Shown in pieces: positions 26,126 through 34,131 of a stretch of DNA of 64,000 nt (positions within the stretch are counted from its first letter, which is position 1; each line of letters opens with the position of its first letter). Origin of the DNA: Methanosarcina barkeri 3. GTDB taxonomy: Archaea > Halobacteriota > Methanosarcinia > Methanosarcinales > Methanosarcinaceae. Where the stretch lies: the NCBI RefSeq assembly GCF_000970305.1, contig NZ_CP009517.1:496001-560000 (forward strand). The letters are read 5' to 3'. The notes below the pieces were generated by a model. The model had not been told where the DNA came from and made no database searches. It saw nothing but the letters and a program-made list of their open reading frames with translations. The translations under genes were made by a program, and so were the position numbers.

Positions 26126-26923
26126 TTAAATCTCATTACTCAGTAAGCTGTAAAATCTTTCCTTTGCTTCTCTTTCAATCCAGGGCTGATGCCCGCATTT
26201 TTTCAGTAAAATGAACCTGAAATCCTTTAAAGTACGTGAAAGAGGTTCTTTAACTCCTTCAAAAGGGTGAGGGTCATAGTCACCGTGAATCGCAACTACC
26301 TGGCAGCGGATTTCTTTTCCTAACTCAAGTAATTTTCCTTTGCTTCTAAGTTCACTGGCTTCTTCCCATACACCTTTAAAACTCTCGTAGTTGCATTCAA
26401 GCCCTTCTTCTTCGTGAGGAAGAGAGTCATAAGTATCGGCTTTCAACATTAACTTCCCAAAGTTGCACAGGGCTTCGTTCCGGTTTTTAGCTGAAGGATC
26501 GTTCAGGGTTTCGGTCAGTCGAACGAAATTCTTCAAATCTTCTTTTCCAAGTCGACTTATCCGGGTTTTAGTTATGCTTGCAGCATATTTTTCTTCATAG
26601 GGACCGCTCCCGATAAGTATTATCTTTTTTACCATATGGGGATGAAGGGCAGTAAACATAAAGCTGAGCATTGCGCCCCAGGAAAAACCGATTAACGTAA
26701 TCGGCAGGGCGCCGTGTTTTTCCAGAACTTCACTGAGTTCCCTTACCTGCCCTTCAATGGTTATTGCAGTTTGAAGCGGTTCAAGTACGCCTCCAAAAGC
26801 GGAAAGTTCTCTTGCAACAGGTGCCATTTCACCCGGAGCTCCCGGACCGCCATGGATAACGGCGAGATTAAAAGGAGAGGTCCCGTACTTTCTCAAATTA
26901 TTTATGCCTGGGTAGTTTTTCAT
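26126..26923 (-). CDS. Alpha/beta-hydrolase, proline-iminopeptidase-like
   Basis: 265 residues. The oxyanion segment VIHGGPGAPGEM, nucleophile elbow GFSWGA (Ser about residue 95), acid in AIHGDYDPHP, and the C-terminal His in KKCGHQPW give a full catalytic triad of the alpha/beta-hydrolase fold. HGGPG is the hallmark of prolyl iminopeptidase-like members, but the short cap and low overall similarity make the substrate uncertain. No signal peptide, so cytoplasmic. The stop codon abuts the IS605 element, so the element landed exactly behind the gene. The minus-strand hydrolase and plus-strand MFS gene are divergent, sharing the 26924-27114 promoter region. Confidence 0.85.
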   Translation of the reverse strand: MKNYPGINNLRKYGTSPFNLAVIHGGPGAPGEMAPVARELSAFGGVLEPLQTAITIEGQVRELSEVLEKHGALPITLIGFSWGAMLSFMFTALHPHMVKKIILIGSGPYEEKYAASITKTRISRLGKEDLKNFVRLTETLNDPSAKNRNEALCNFGKLMLKADTYDSLPHEEEGLECNYESFKGVWEEASELRSKGKLLELGKEIRCQVVAIHGDYDPHPFEGVKEPLSRTLKDFRFILLKKCGHQPWIEREAKERFYSLLSNEI

Positions 26924-27043
26924 TTTAGCACCAGGTTATGGTTTTTTGAGTTAATTATAAATGGGTATCAAATTTATCCGGATTTATTCTTACTGTCGTA
27001 ACTGTTATATACAATTATATTCTTGCGGTATCTACACAAGATA

Positions 27044-27057
27044 GTTACACGTGTAAC
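27044..27057. promoter_or_regulatory. Perfect palindrome GTTACACGTGTAAC, likely operator upstream of the MFS gene
   Basis: A 14-bp perfect inverted repeat lies 58 bases before the MFS start codon and just downstream of TATA-like DNA (TTATATACAATTATATTC, 27005-27022). Partial extension is seen in ACAC upstream and GTGT downstream. Position and symmetry suit a dimeric repressor of the drug-exporter gene, perhaps also acting on the divergent hydrolase. No regulator gene is adjacent. Confidence 0.6.
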
Positions 27058-27114
27058 CGTGTTCCCGATTATATAGCTCTTAATTTTTAACGACTAACAA
27101 TAAAGGATCTGGCT

Positions 27115-28329
27115 ATGGCTTTCAAACAACAGACAAACGTTTCTAACCACAAATTAAGAAATAATTTGAAAATGACAGTGCCGCTTCTGGCTCTTCTGTC
27201 TGCCTTTCCTCCTCTTACCACAGACATGATCTTACCGGCTATTCCCTCCCTTGCCAAAAGCTGGAACGTCTCTCTATCGCTAGTTAACCTTAACCTGGTT
27301 TTTTTCTTTGTGACCTATGGGCTTTTCCTTCTCTTCTACGGCCCAATTTCTGATCGTTTTGGACGGCGACGTCCCCTCCTTGTCGGGATTGCAGTGTACA
27401 TAGTGACAAGCCTGCTAGGTGCCTTTGTGTCCAGTGCGCCCATGCTGATAGGTATCCGCATACTGCAAGCTGCAGGAGCTGCTGCCGGTTCCTCTATATC
27501 CATGGCAATGACTAAAGATATTTTCATTGGTCAGGAGCGGGAAAGAATCCTTGCGTATATAGCTGTAATCATGGGTCTTGCCCCTATGCTTGCTCCAATC
27601 ATTGGTGGGTGGATCCTTCTGTATCTTTCCTGGCACTGGATATTCCTTATGGAGGCATTCATGGGAATTGTAGCGATGTTTGGTGTTCTCCGCTTTCCGG
27701 AAACACTACCAGTAATATCTGAAGCTCCTTTATCTCAGGTCATGAATACCTACGGCAGATTGCTGCTCAATCCTTCGTATATGATCATGGTTCTAGTTAT
27801 GTCTGTCAGTTTTTTTCCATTGTTTAGTTTCATTGCAGGTTCTTCTGCCATTTATATTAACGAGTTTGGCCTAAGTGAGCAAAAATACAGTTACTTTTTT
27901 GCTTTCAATGCCCTTGCCCTCATGATTGGTGCTTTTTCTTGCCTGCGGTTAATAAGAAGTGTGAACTCAAAGCACTTGATGACGATCGGGTTTGCAGGAG
28001 TCTTTCTGGGCGGTATTTTCCTACTTTTTATGGGACAACACGGTCCCTGGAGCTTTGCTTTGCCCATGTTTATGGTTTCGTTTTCCCTGGGTTTGAGCCG
28101 TCCGCCTAGCAATCACCTTGTGCTGGAACAGGTTGATCGGGATATAGGTTCAGCGTCTTCCATGCTGATTTTTACCTATTTCGCCTTTGGAGCTGTGAGT
28201 ATGTGGTTCATCTCTCTGGAATGGGCGGATAAAATCCCTGTGCTCGGAACCACTGCCGCAGGTTGCGGAGCTCTGGTGCTTGCAGCATGGGTTATTATAC
28301 AGAAAAGAGGGGTAAAAGGTATTGCTTAA
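27115..28329 (+). CDS. MFS multidrug exporter, Bcr/CflA-like
   Basis: 404 residues with about 12 hydrophobic segments. The drug:H+ antiporter signature is present: LTTDMILPAIPSLAKSW in TM1, motif A as GPISDRFGRRRPLLVG between TM2 and TM3, and motif C-like AAGAAAGSSISMAMTK in TM4-5. These are closest to the Bcr/CflA (bicyclomycin/chloramphenicol resistance) subfamily. It would expel drugs or metabolites using the proton (or sodium) gradient. It stands alone; a perfect palindrome in its promoter region suggests induction by ligand through a repressor. Codon use is like the neighbours, although Bcr/CflA proteins are mainly bacterial, so an old transfer is possible. Confidence 0.92.
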   Translation: MAFKQQTNVSNHKLRNNLKMTVPLLALLSAFPPLTTDMILPAIPSLAKSWNVSLSLVNLNLVFFFVTYGLFLLFYGPISDRFGRRRPLLVGIAVYIVTSLLGAFVSSAPMLIGIRILQAAGAAAGSSISMAMTKDIFIGQERERILAYIAVIMGLAPMLAPIIGGWILLYLSWHWIFLMEAFMGIVAMFGVLRFPETLPVISEAPLSQVMNTYGRLLLNPSYMIMVLVMSVSFFPLFSFIAGSSAIYINEFGLSEQKYSYFFAFNALALMIGAFSCLRLIRSVNSKHLMTIGFAGVFLGGIFLLFMGQHGPWSFALPMFMVSFSLGLSRPPSNHLVLEQVDRDIGSASSMLIFTYFAFGAVSMWFISLEWADKIPVLGTTAAGCGALVLAAWVIIQKRGVKGIA

Positions 28330-28364
28330 ACCTTATAAAGTCCAATAATCCTTGATACCCTGAA

Positions 28365-28430
28365 TCTCCAATATAAAAAGTTAAAACCGAAATCTCCTAT
28401 ATAAAAAGTTAAAATCAAAAAAAGTTAAAA
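28365..28430. repeat. Short tandem repeat (atataaaaagttaaaa)
   Basis: Two full copies of AATCTCC(A/T)ATATAAAAAGTTAAAA and a third partial copy follow the MFS stop codon by about 40 bases. Confidence 0.7.
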
Positions 28431-28553
28431 TCCTTTTATCTCTTGCATTATAATTTTATTCCAGATTTAATTGACATTTTATATTATATAGTTGAGTCTT
28501 TCTGACTAAAGAATTAATTGTCGGTTTTAAACTTTATCCAATCCTGTATATTC

Positions 28554-29222
28554 TTACCTCTGGGTTTCCAGAGCTTTTTGCCGCTTAACGAGTCTGGCTC
28601 CCATCTCAAAGGCTTTCTGACAGTCCTGTGGAAACACTTCTTTTCGCTTTTTTTCCTTTTCCTGAGGATTGAAGACAGAAGAAACATATTTTGAATAATC
28701 ATCAAACTGGTATGTATCGGTACTGAATAATGATTCGGAATACCCGAATATCCTTGTTGCAACCCATTCATTTGACTCAATAAGCTTATTAATCCCAACC
28801 AGCTCAAAAAGGTCCTCAGTGATGTTCATTGTGTAAATAAAACCAACAGGAATATTTCTAGGATAAAATGTCTGTATGTCAATAGAATAGGTTATATACG
28901 GGAATATATAGCGTTCCATAAAGGACCGCATTTCTCCTGTTGCATTCCCAAGGTAAATTGGCGATCCGAGTATAACTGCATCGGCATTCTCCAGCCTTTC
29001 CAGCACAGGTGTCAGCTCATCTTTTACTGCACACTTTCCAAAGCTTTTTCCACCTTTTAATTTGCAGGCAAAACAACTTATGCAGCCTTTAAAATTGAGG
29101 TCATAGAGGTGGATTAATTCGGTTTCTGCACCCTCCGAAGCTGCACCTTCAAGAGCTTTTTCCAGAAGGGTGGCTGTGTTCCAGTTTTTCCGAGGACTTC
29201 CGTTTATTGCTATCATTTTCAT
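28554..29222 (-). CDS. Flavodoxin-fold NAD(P)H-dependent FMN reductase, iron-sulfur-flavoprotein-like
   Basis: 222 residues. The FMN phosphate loop INGSPRKNWNTATLLEKAL is at the N-terminus, the second FMN loop is DAVILGSPIYLGNATGEMR, and the aromatic wall lies in ERYIFPYITYS. Between them, GCISCFACKLKGGKSFGKC gives Cys-x2-Cys-x2-Cys-x10-Cys, close to the compact 4Fe-4S motif of methanogen Isf (which has a shorter last spacing). Isf proteins pass electrons and reduce O2/H2O2 in Methanosarcina; many relatives of this kind lack the cluster. It may carry both FMN and a cluster. The rather long, charged C-terminal tail (KEKKRKEVFPQDCQKAF) is extra. It is a lone gene on the minus strand, convergent with the MFS gene. 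Confidence 0.88.
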   Translation of the reverse strand: MKMIAINGSPRKNWNTATLLEKALEGAASEGAETELIHLYDLNFKGCISCFACKLKGGKSFGKCAVKDELTPVLERLENADAVILGSPIYLGNATGEMRSFMERYIFPYITYSIDIQTFYPRNIPVGFIYTMNITEDLFELVGINKLIESNEWVATRIFGYSESLFSTDTYQFDDYSKYVSSVFNPQEKEKKRKEVFPQDCQKAFEMGARLVKRQKALETQR

Positions 29223-29802
29223 GATTTTTACCTTTCATTGTCAATATCTTTTATACTTATGTTCGTAACGTAGGTCTGAATTTTCTATATGAGATCACTA
29301 GATTCTAGAGTTCACTATGGTTATAGGATTCACTAAGATTATAAATTTCATTACATATTTTTACGGCAGTCTCTCATAGCCAAACACAAAAAAACTTTGA
29401 AAGAAAGCAGTTGTTTAAGAAATCTTTCTCAATAGTCGAAGTAGTGAGTTTTGACCGAAAAGCTGCAGAGGAAGAGAGTACTATAATGGGTAGGCTGTTG
29501 AGCCCTTTGAAATTTCTCGAGATAGATATTTTGGTTTACTGCCTGTGTTTTCTCGGTTTACAAGTAATTTTTTAAACCAGTATAAAGATATACAAATTAT
29601 TTATTAGGTTGGCGCATATTCTCTAATAATGTGAAAAACTTCGATTATCAACTTCGACTATCAATTTCGATTATCAATTTCGATTATCAACTTCAATTTA
29701 TCACCTTCGATTTATCAACTCCAGTACTTTTAATATCGGCATCTAAGGAACACTAAAAGCTTTCCAGTCTACTACTAACGCTTTTCCAGAGTTGAGAGTT
29801 TC
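29223..29802. repeat. Intergenic with a 12-13-bp tandem repeat at 29638-29722
   Basis: Units of TTCGATTATCAA(C/T) repeat about six times at 29638-29722. The remainder holds the divergent promoters of the flavoprotein gene and the next plus-strand gene; no gene seen. Confidence 0.7.
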
Positions 29803-30816
29803 ATGAATAAGCAAAAAGTCATACTGATATTGTTACTGCTCCCGCTCACTCTATTTATGCTGTTTCTCTATGGTCCTTTCTTATTAATGGAGTTACTTGA
29901 CAGTTCCTGGTACTACTCCGAAGAAGTTGATATTGGGTCTTTTGATTACAATTCCGTACTTACGAAAGCGGAAAAAGCTGGTTATGAGGTAGAGGGTTCC
30001 TGGCCCTGGCCCGGGAACTTTTCGGGCTTTGAACCAGGGAATGTCCCTGAGGTCCGGGAAAGCTTCGGAAGTGCTGCTCTTGTGCAGAATATAAGGCTTA
30101 ACTATAACGAGAATTCCGAGCTTATTGTCTTTGCATGTGAAAACGGAACTGAAGCAGGAGCCGGAACCTGTATTGTTGTCTCGAACTTTAATCATTCCGA
30201 CCCTCAGTTCCCCTTACAGCCATCGGAATTTCCTGATGACTCCTGGATGCTTGAAAAATTAGGGCTTCTCTTTGGCTCGGATGAAAAAGCTCCGGAAAAG
30301 TATCTTGAGGCTCTGAAAAAAGCTGCACAAAACCAGACATGGGACGCTGAAATACAGGTGAAAGAGCCCCCGAATTTTCCGGCTGTATATGCCTATCTTA
30401 CGGAAAGCAGTGATGATTCCAGTTACGATAATTATGCTTTGGGTTTTTATGGGTACCCCAAAATAGGCTCGGATACGAAAGAAGTTTTTTTAAAGGACGG
30501 GAGCCAGGTTGGTTCAGTAAAATATTTTGTCCCAGAGGCAAAAGTAGTAACTTATGAGAAGGGGAACAGGTACATAGGAAACAGGTACACAGGAAACAGG
30601 TACATAGGAAACAGGTACACAGGAAACAGGTACATAGTTGAATTCGATTCCTCAGGAAAGGTCAGGCTCGAAATCATAATGCATGTCGGAAGCGTTGGAG
30701 AATCGATACCTGAAAAGGAATATCGCGCATTTTTCAGGGAAATGTTTGAAGAAATGGGACTTTCTACTGAAGTAGTTGACAGCTTTGAATTTTTTCACAC
30801 TTCTTTAATGATGTGA
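29803..30816 (+). CDS. Unknown membrane-anchored protein with an internal NRYIG/NRYTG repeat
   Basis: 337 residues, family not recognised. One N-terminal hydrophobic helix (VILILLLLPLTLFMLFLYGPFLL) would anchor it, or act as an uncleaved signal, with the acidic rest outside the cell; several N-x-S/T sequons are present. Residues about 247-278 hold five copies of GNRYI or GNRYT from a 15-bp DNA repeat (about 30566-30638), inserted before the strand IVEFDSSGKVRLEII. The C-terminal part (EKEYRAFFREMFEEMGL) is alpha-helical. A site GAGTTGAGAG lies before the ATG. It ends about 190 bases before the UbiB-like gene on the same strand. No catalytic motif could be found. Confidence 0.75.
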   Translation: MNKQKVILILLLLPLTLFMLFLYGPFLLMELLDSSWYYSEEVDIGSFDYNSVLTKAEKAGYEVEGSWPWPGNFSGFEPGNVPEVRESFGSAALVQNIRLNYNENSELIVFACENGTEAGAGTCIVVSNFNHSDPQFPLQPSEFPDDSWMLEKLGLLFGSDEKAPEKYLEALKKAAQNQTWDAEIQVKEPPNFPAVYAYLTESSDDSSYDNYALGFYGYPKIGSDTKEVFLKDGSQVGSVKYFVPEAKVVTYEKGNRYIGNRYTGNRYIGNRYTGNRYIVEFDSSGKVRLEIIMHVGSVGESIPEKEYRAFFREMFEEMGLSTEVVDSFEFFHTSLMM

Positions 30817-31004
30817 ACTACTGGAACTTAAACAATTTCTTCATATCCTATTAACTGAAGTTTGTAAATAATTTGGAAAACATAAAAATGGGATAGGAAA
30901 CAGGAGCTATGAGAAAGAGATAAATAAACATATATATTATGTCCTGTTAACTTATTATAGAAATAAATTAAGTATCTCCACAAAAACTTCAGGCTAATGA
31001 CAGT

Positions 31005-32684
31005 ATGATACGTAAAAGACTTCATCGCTATGCCATGTTGAAAAGATATGGCCAGATAATTGAGGTTCTCCAGAAATATGGGTTTGGATATGTTGTTGAC
31101 AAGATAGGTTTGAGCAGTATCAGGGACTTAACTTATAAGTTTAATAAAAAAGATAAGGTGGACAGGCTCAATACTTCAGGTCCGGTTAGAGTACGTAAGA
31201 TACTTGAAGAACTGGGTCCGACCTATATCAAACTGGGTCAATTACTGAGCATGAGGCACGACCTTGTACCTTTGAAATACGCTACCGAACTCGCAAAACT
31301 TCAGGACGATGCACCTTCTTTTGAGTTTGAAAAAGTTGAACTAATTATAAGAGAAGAACTCGGTCATTCTATTGAAGAGCTGTTCGAGTACTTTGAAAAA
31401 AAACCACTAGCCTGTGCATCTATCGGGCAAGTTCATCGGGCAAAGATAAAAAATGGCGATGAAGTTGTCGTAAAAGTCCAGCGTCCTGGCATAAGTGAAG
31501 TAATCGAATCTGATCTGGATATTATGTACAGTATTGCAAGACTTATTGATGAACATATGCCAGAAGCGAGATTATACAGACCAACTGAGATTGTTGACGA
31601 ATTATCGCACAGTATTCTTGCAGAAATAGACTATACTCAGGAAGGCTGGAATGCAGATCGTTTTGCAGACAATTTCAGAGAGAATGGTCAGGTTCATATT
31701 CCACGGGTTTACTGGGACTATACAAACACACGTGTGTTGACGCTGGAATATATCAAAGGTATTAAAGGCAGCCATGTGGATTTACTGGACATGCAGGGCT
31801 TTGATAGGAGCAATATAGCTTCCGTAGTAGTAAAAGCTTTCATGCAGCAGGTATTTGAAGACGGTTTTTTCCATGCAGACCTGCATCCCGGAAACATCCT
31901 TATAATGGAAGACGGGACCGTAGCTTTTCTTGATTTTGGAATGGCAGGTCACCTGTCCTCGGAAGTATGCGATATATTTCTGGATGGCATGGTAGCTTTA
32001 GTTAACGGAGATAGTTCAGCGTTCATAGAATTACTTCGGGATATGGGTTCTCTAGACTCTTATGCAGATACAAGATCATTGAAAGTGGATGTTGAATCCT
32101 TTCGCTCCAAATACTATGGTAAGGCCCTGAAAAAGCTTGATGCTTCAATAATAATTGAAGAGTTGATAGGTATTTTAAGGGACCATAAGGTTATGATGCC
32201 TCATAACATAGCCTTACTGGTAAGAGGTACAGTGGCTGTTGAAGGTTTTGGACTTATTATTGATCCGAATTTGAATTTTAGTGAACTTCTCGAACCTTAT
32301 GTAAAAAATGAATTGAAAAAACGTTTTTATCCACAAAACCTGTCTCGTAAGGCCTATAGCAATATTTCAAGCTGGGCACGTCTCTTTCGAAAAGCACCTA
32401 CTAAAATCTCACACATACTGGATCACGCTGAAAATGGCTATTTGAAAATAAAGTTTGAATCTGAGGAAGGTAACAAGCTGGCGTCCGAGATTGACGTTGC
32501 AAGTAATCGGTTATCTATCAGTCTGATTATTTCTGCTATGATTGTCGCTTCCTCTCTGGTCATTCAGACACATATGAGGCCTCTTGTTTGGGGTGTACCA
32601 TTTCTTGGCACATTCAGCTTCGTTATTGCCAGCATCTTTGGACTATGGCTTGTATATAATATCTTCAGGACAGGCAGGGTATAA
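31005..32684 (+). CDS. ABC1/UbiB-family atypical kinase
   Basis: 559 residues, full length. The family-specific KxGQ motif is in YIKLGQLLSMRHDLVP; the A-rich loop is ACASIGQVHRA; VVVKVQRPG carries the ATP-binding Lys; FFHADLHPGNILI is the catalytic loop and FLDFGMAG the metal-binding DFG. The C-terminus has two predicted membrane helices (LSISLIISAMIVASSLVI and TFSFVIASIFGLWLVY), as in UbiB/AarF and ADCK3. Known members support quinone lipid synthesis, probably by ATP-driven extraction of isoprenoid intermediates. Methanosarcina makes methanophenazine instead of ubiquinone, so a role with that or other prenyl lipids is plausible but inferred. TATA-like ATATATATTATG precedes it by about 65 bases; no neighbour in an operon. 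Confidence 0.93.
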   Translation: MIRKRLHRYAMLKRYGQIIEVLQKYGFGYVVDKIGLSSIRDLTYKFNKKDKVDRLNTSGPVRVRKILEELGPTYIKLGQLLSMRHDLVPLKYATELAKLQDDAPSFEFEKVELIIREELGHSIEELFEYFEKKPLACASIGQVHRAKIKNGDEVVVKVQRPGISEVIESDLDIMYSIARLIDEHMPEARLYRPTEIVDELSHSILAEIDYTQEGWNADRFADNFRENGQVHIPRVYWDYTNTRVLTLEYIKGIKGSHVDLLDMQGFDRSNIASVVVKAFMQQVFEDGFFHADLHPGNILIMEDGTVAFLDFGMAGHLSSEVCDIFLDGMVALVNGDSSAFIELLRDMGSLDSYADTRSLKVDVESFRSKYYGKALKKLDASIIIEELIGILRDHKVMMPHNIALLVRGTVAVEGFGLIIDPNLNFSELLEPYVKNELKKRFYPQNLSRKAYSNISSWARLFRKAPTKISHILDHAENGYLKIKFESEEGNKLASEIDVASNRLSISLIISAMIVASSLVIQTHMRPLVWGVPFLGTFSFVIASIFGLWLVYNIFRTGRV

Positions 32685-32762
32685 CTCCACAAATGTATAC
32701 TTTGCAGAAAAATAGATAACATGAAAAATTACAAAATTGGAAATTTTACTGCAAAGTTGGGT

Positions 32763-33251
32763 TTATTCGGATTTGGTATTTTCTTTTTGCAGCGCTAGAT
32801 CCAGAACTTTTTCGAATTCTTGCTTATCCCTGAGTCCAAGAATTCTGGCCGTGAACCTGTTCTTGCTAACGTTTCCATCCTCTTGCATATATACATATTC
32901 TCCGTTTTCAATACCTATGATCACGGATGAGTCAGGAATAGAGCCTACTCCGAAATACTCAATAAATTCAGGGCTTTGTTCTATATCTACGGACATAATC
33001 GTTGCTTTTCCTTCATATTTATTTGCCAGTTCCTGAAGGATAGGTTTCATCTTCTGGCAGGGCCCACACCATTCGGCGCCGATTTTTAAAAAGACCGGGC
33101 CTTTCTCAAGTGATGTATTTATCTGTCCAAGTTCAGTCGTATTGACAACAGAACCATTACCATGAGACTCCTGGGTAGGGCTTTGCTCAGTACAACCAGC
33201 TGTAAAAAGCGTACCTATAATCAGAATCGATAATAGAACTAATTGCTTCAT
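32763..33251 (-). CDS. Thioredoxin-fold lipoprotein
   Basis: 162 residues from ATG 33251, chosen because AGGTGAT lies five bases upstream; the in-frame GTG at 33260 sits inside that site. The signal peptide LVLLSILIIGTLFTAGC ends in a lipobox-like Cys, so the mature protein would be lipid-anchored outside the membrane. After a Ser/Asn-rich linker, the thioredoxin domain shows KIGAEWCGPCQKMKP with the WCGPC active site and the cis-Pro loop in GVGSIPDSSVII. It could reduce or exchange disulfides of exported proteins. Lone gene on the minus strand, convergent with the UbiB-like gene. Confidence 0.92.
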   Translation of the reverse strand: MKQLVLLSILIIGTLFTAGCTEQSPTQESHGNGSVVNTTELGQINTSLEKGPVFLKIGAEWCGPCQKMKPILQELANKYEGKATIMSVDIEQSPEFIEYFGVGSIPDSSVIIGIENGEYVYMQEDGNVSKNRFTARILGLRDKQEFEKVLDLALQKENTKSE

Positions 33252-34131
33252 AGCGATCACCTGTTATTGCATTGATTAATGTTTTGTTTTCTATAGGATT
33301 TTCTGCAGTAATTTCTATGGATTTCCTCAGTAAAACTGAAAGTAAATGTCTGAATAAAACAACAAATGACCATATTTGTTGATTTTCGATGAACTAACTC
33401 CTGTGAGTTAATTTTTTTAACTGTTGGTTATTAATCGCTTGTTGCATTTTCCATTAGCCAGTTATTATACTTATAGGTGAAGTCAAAATAAATTTCAATA
33501 AGCTGATTTTATGTATACCGAATTGTTACTTAGAGCCTATTAAAAAATTAATGATGGCATGTATCAGTTACAATAGTTGATAATATCGAATAGTTACAAT
33601 AGTTGATAATATCGAATATCAGTTAATTTATATATACTTCCAACTATAAAAGTCATAATTATAATAATTTTTGACATATTTTAAAAAAGTAAACTAAGAT
33701 CTATTCTCTAATTCCTGTGTTTTAACTTCAAACATGATGATTTTTGATTCTTTTGCTTTGATGTAATTTCGGTTTTATAAGTCGGACTCTAACAACAGTA
33801 CAGGGTAGTAGAAGAGTCACTTTTTTCCTGAGTTTAATGAATATAACCTGGTTGATTTAAGTTAACTAAAACAAAAACTTCATTTTCGATGCCCTTTTAC
33901 ATATTTTTCTATGAAAAAAAATGACTTTTTTTCAAATTTTCTGGGTATAAATTGGGAGAATAAATTAGGAGAAAATCTGGGAAAATAAATTAGGAGAAAA
34001 CCAGGACGAAAAATTAGGAGAAAATCTGGGAAAATAAATTAGGGGAAAATCAGGAAGAAAAATTACGAGGAAAAATTTGGATGGGGTATTATGGTCTGAA
34101 GACCGTAAGCCCGATCCTTGCTTCTTAACGC
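33252..34131. repeat. Gap with two tandem repeats (33565-33614 and about 33948-34070)
   Basis: A 26-base unit beginning AGTTACAATAGTTGATAATA occurs twice at 33565-33614. A second repeat, about 23 bases, based on AATTAGGAGAAAATCTGGGA, has about five imperfect copies at 33948-34070, directly beyond the 3' end of lon. No gene is recognised; the plus-strand frame over 34077-34412 is the reverse of lon. Confidence 0.75.
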
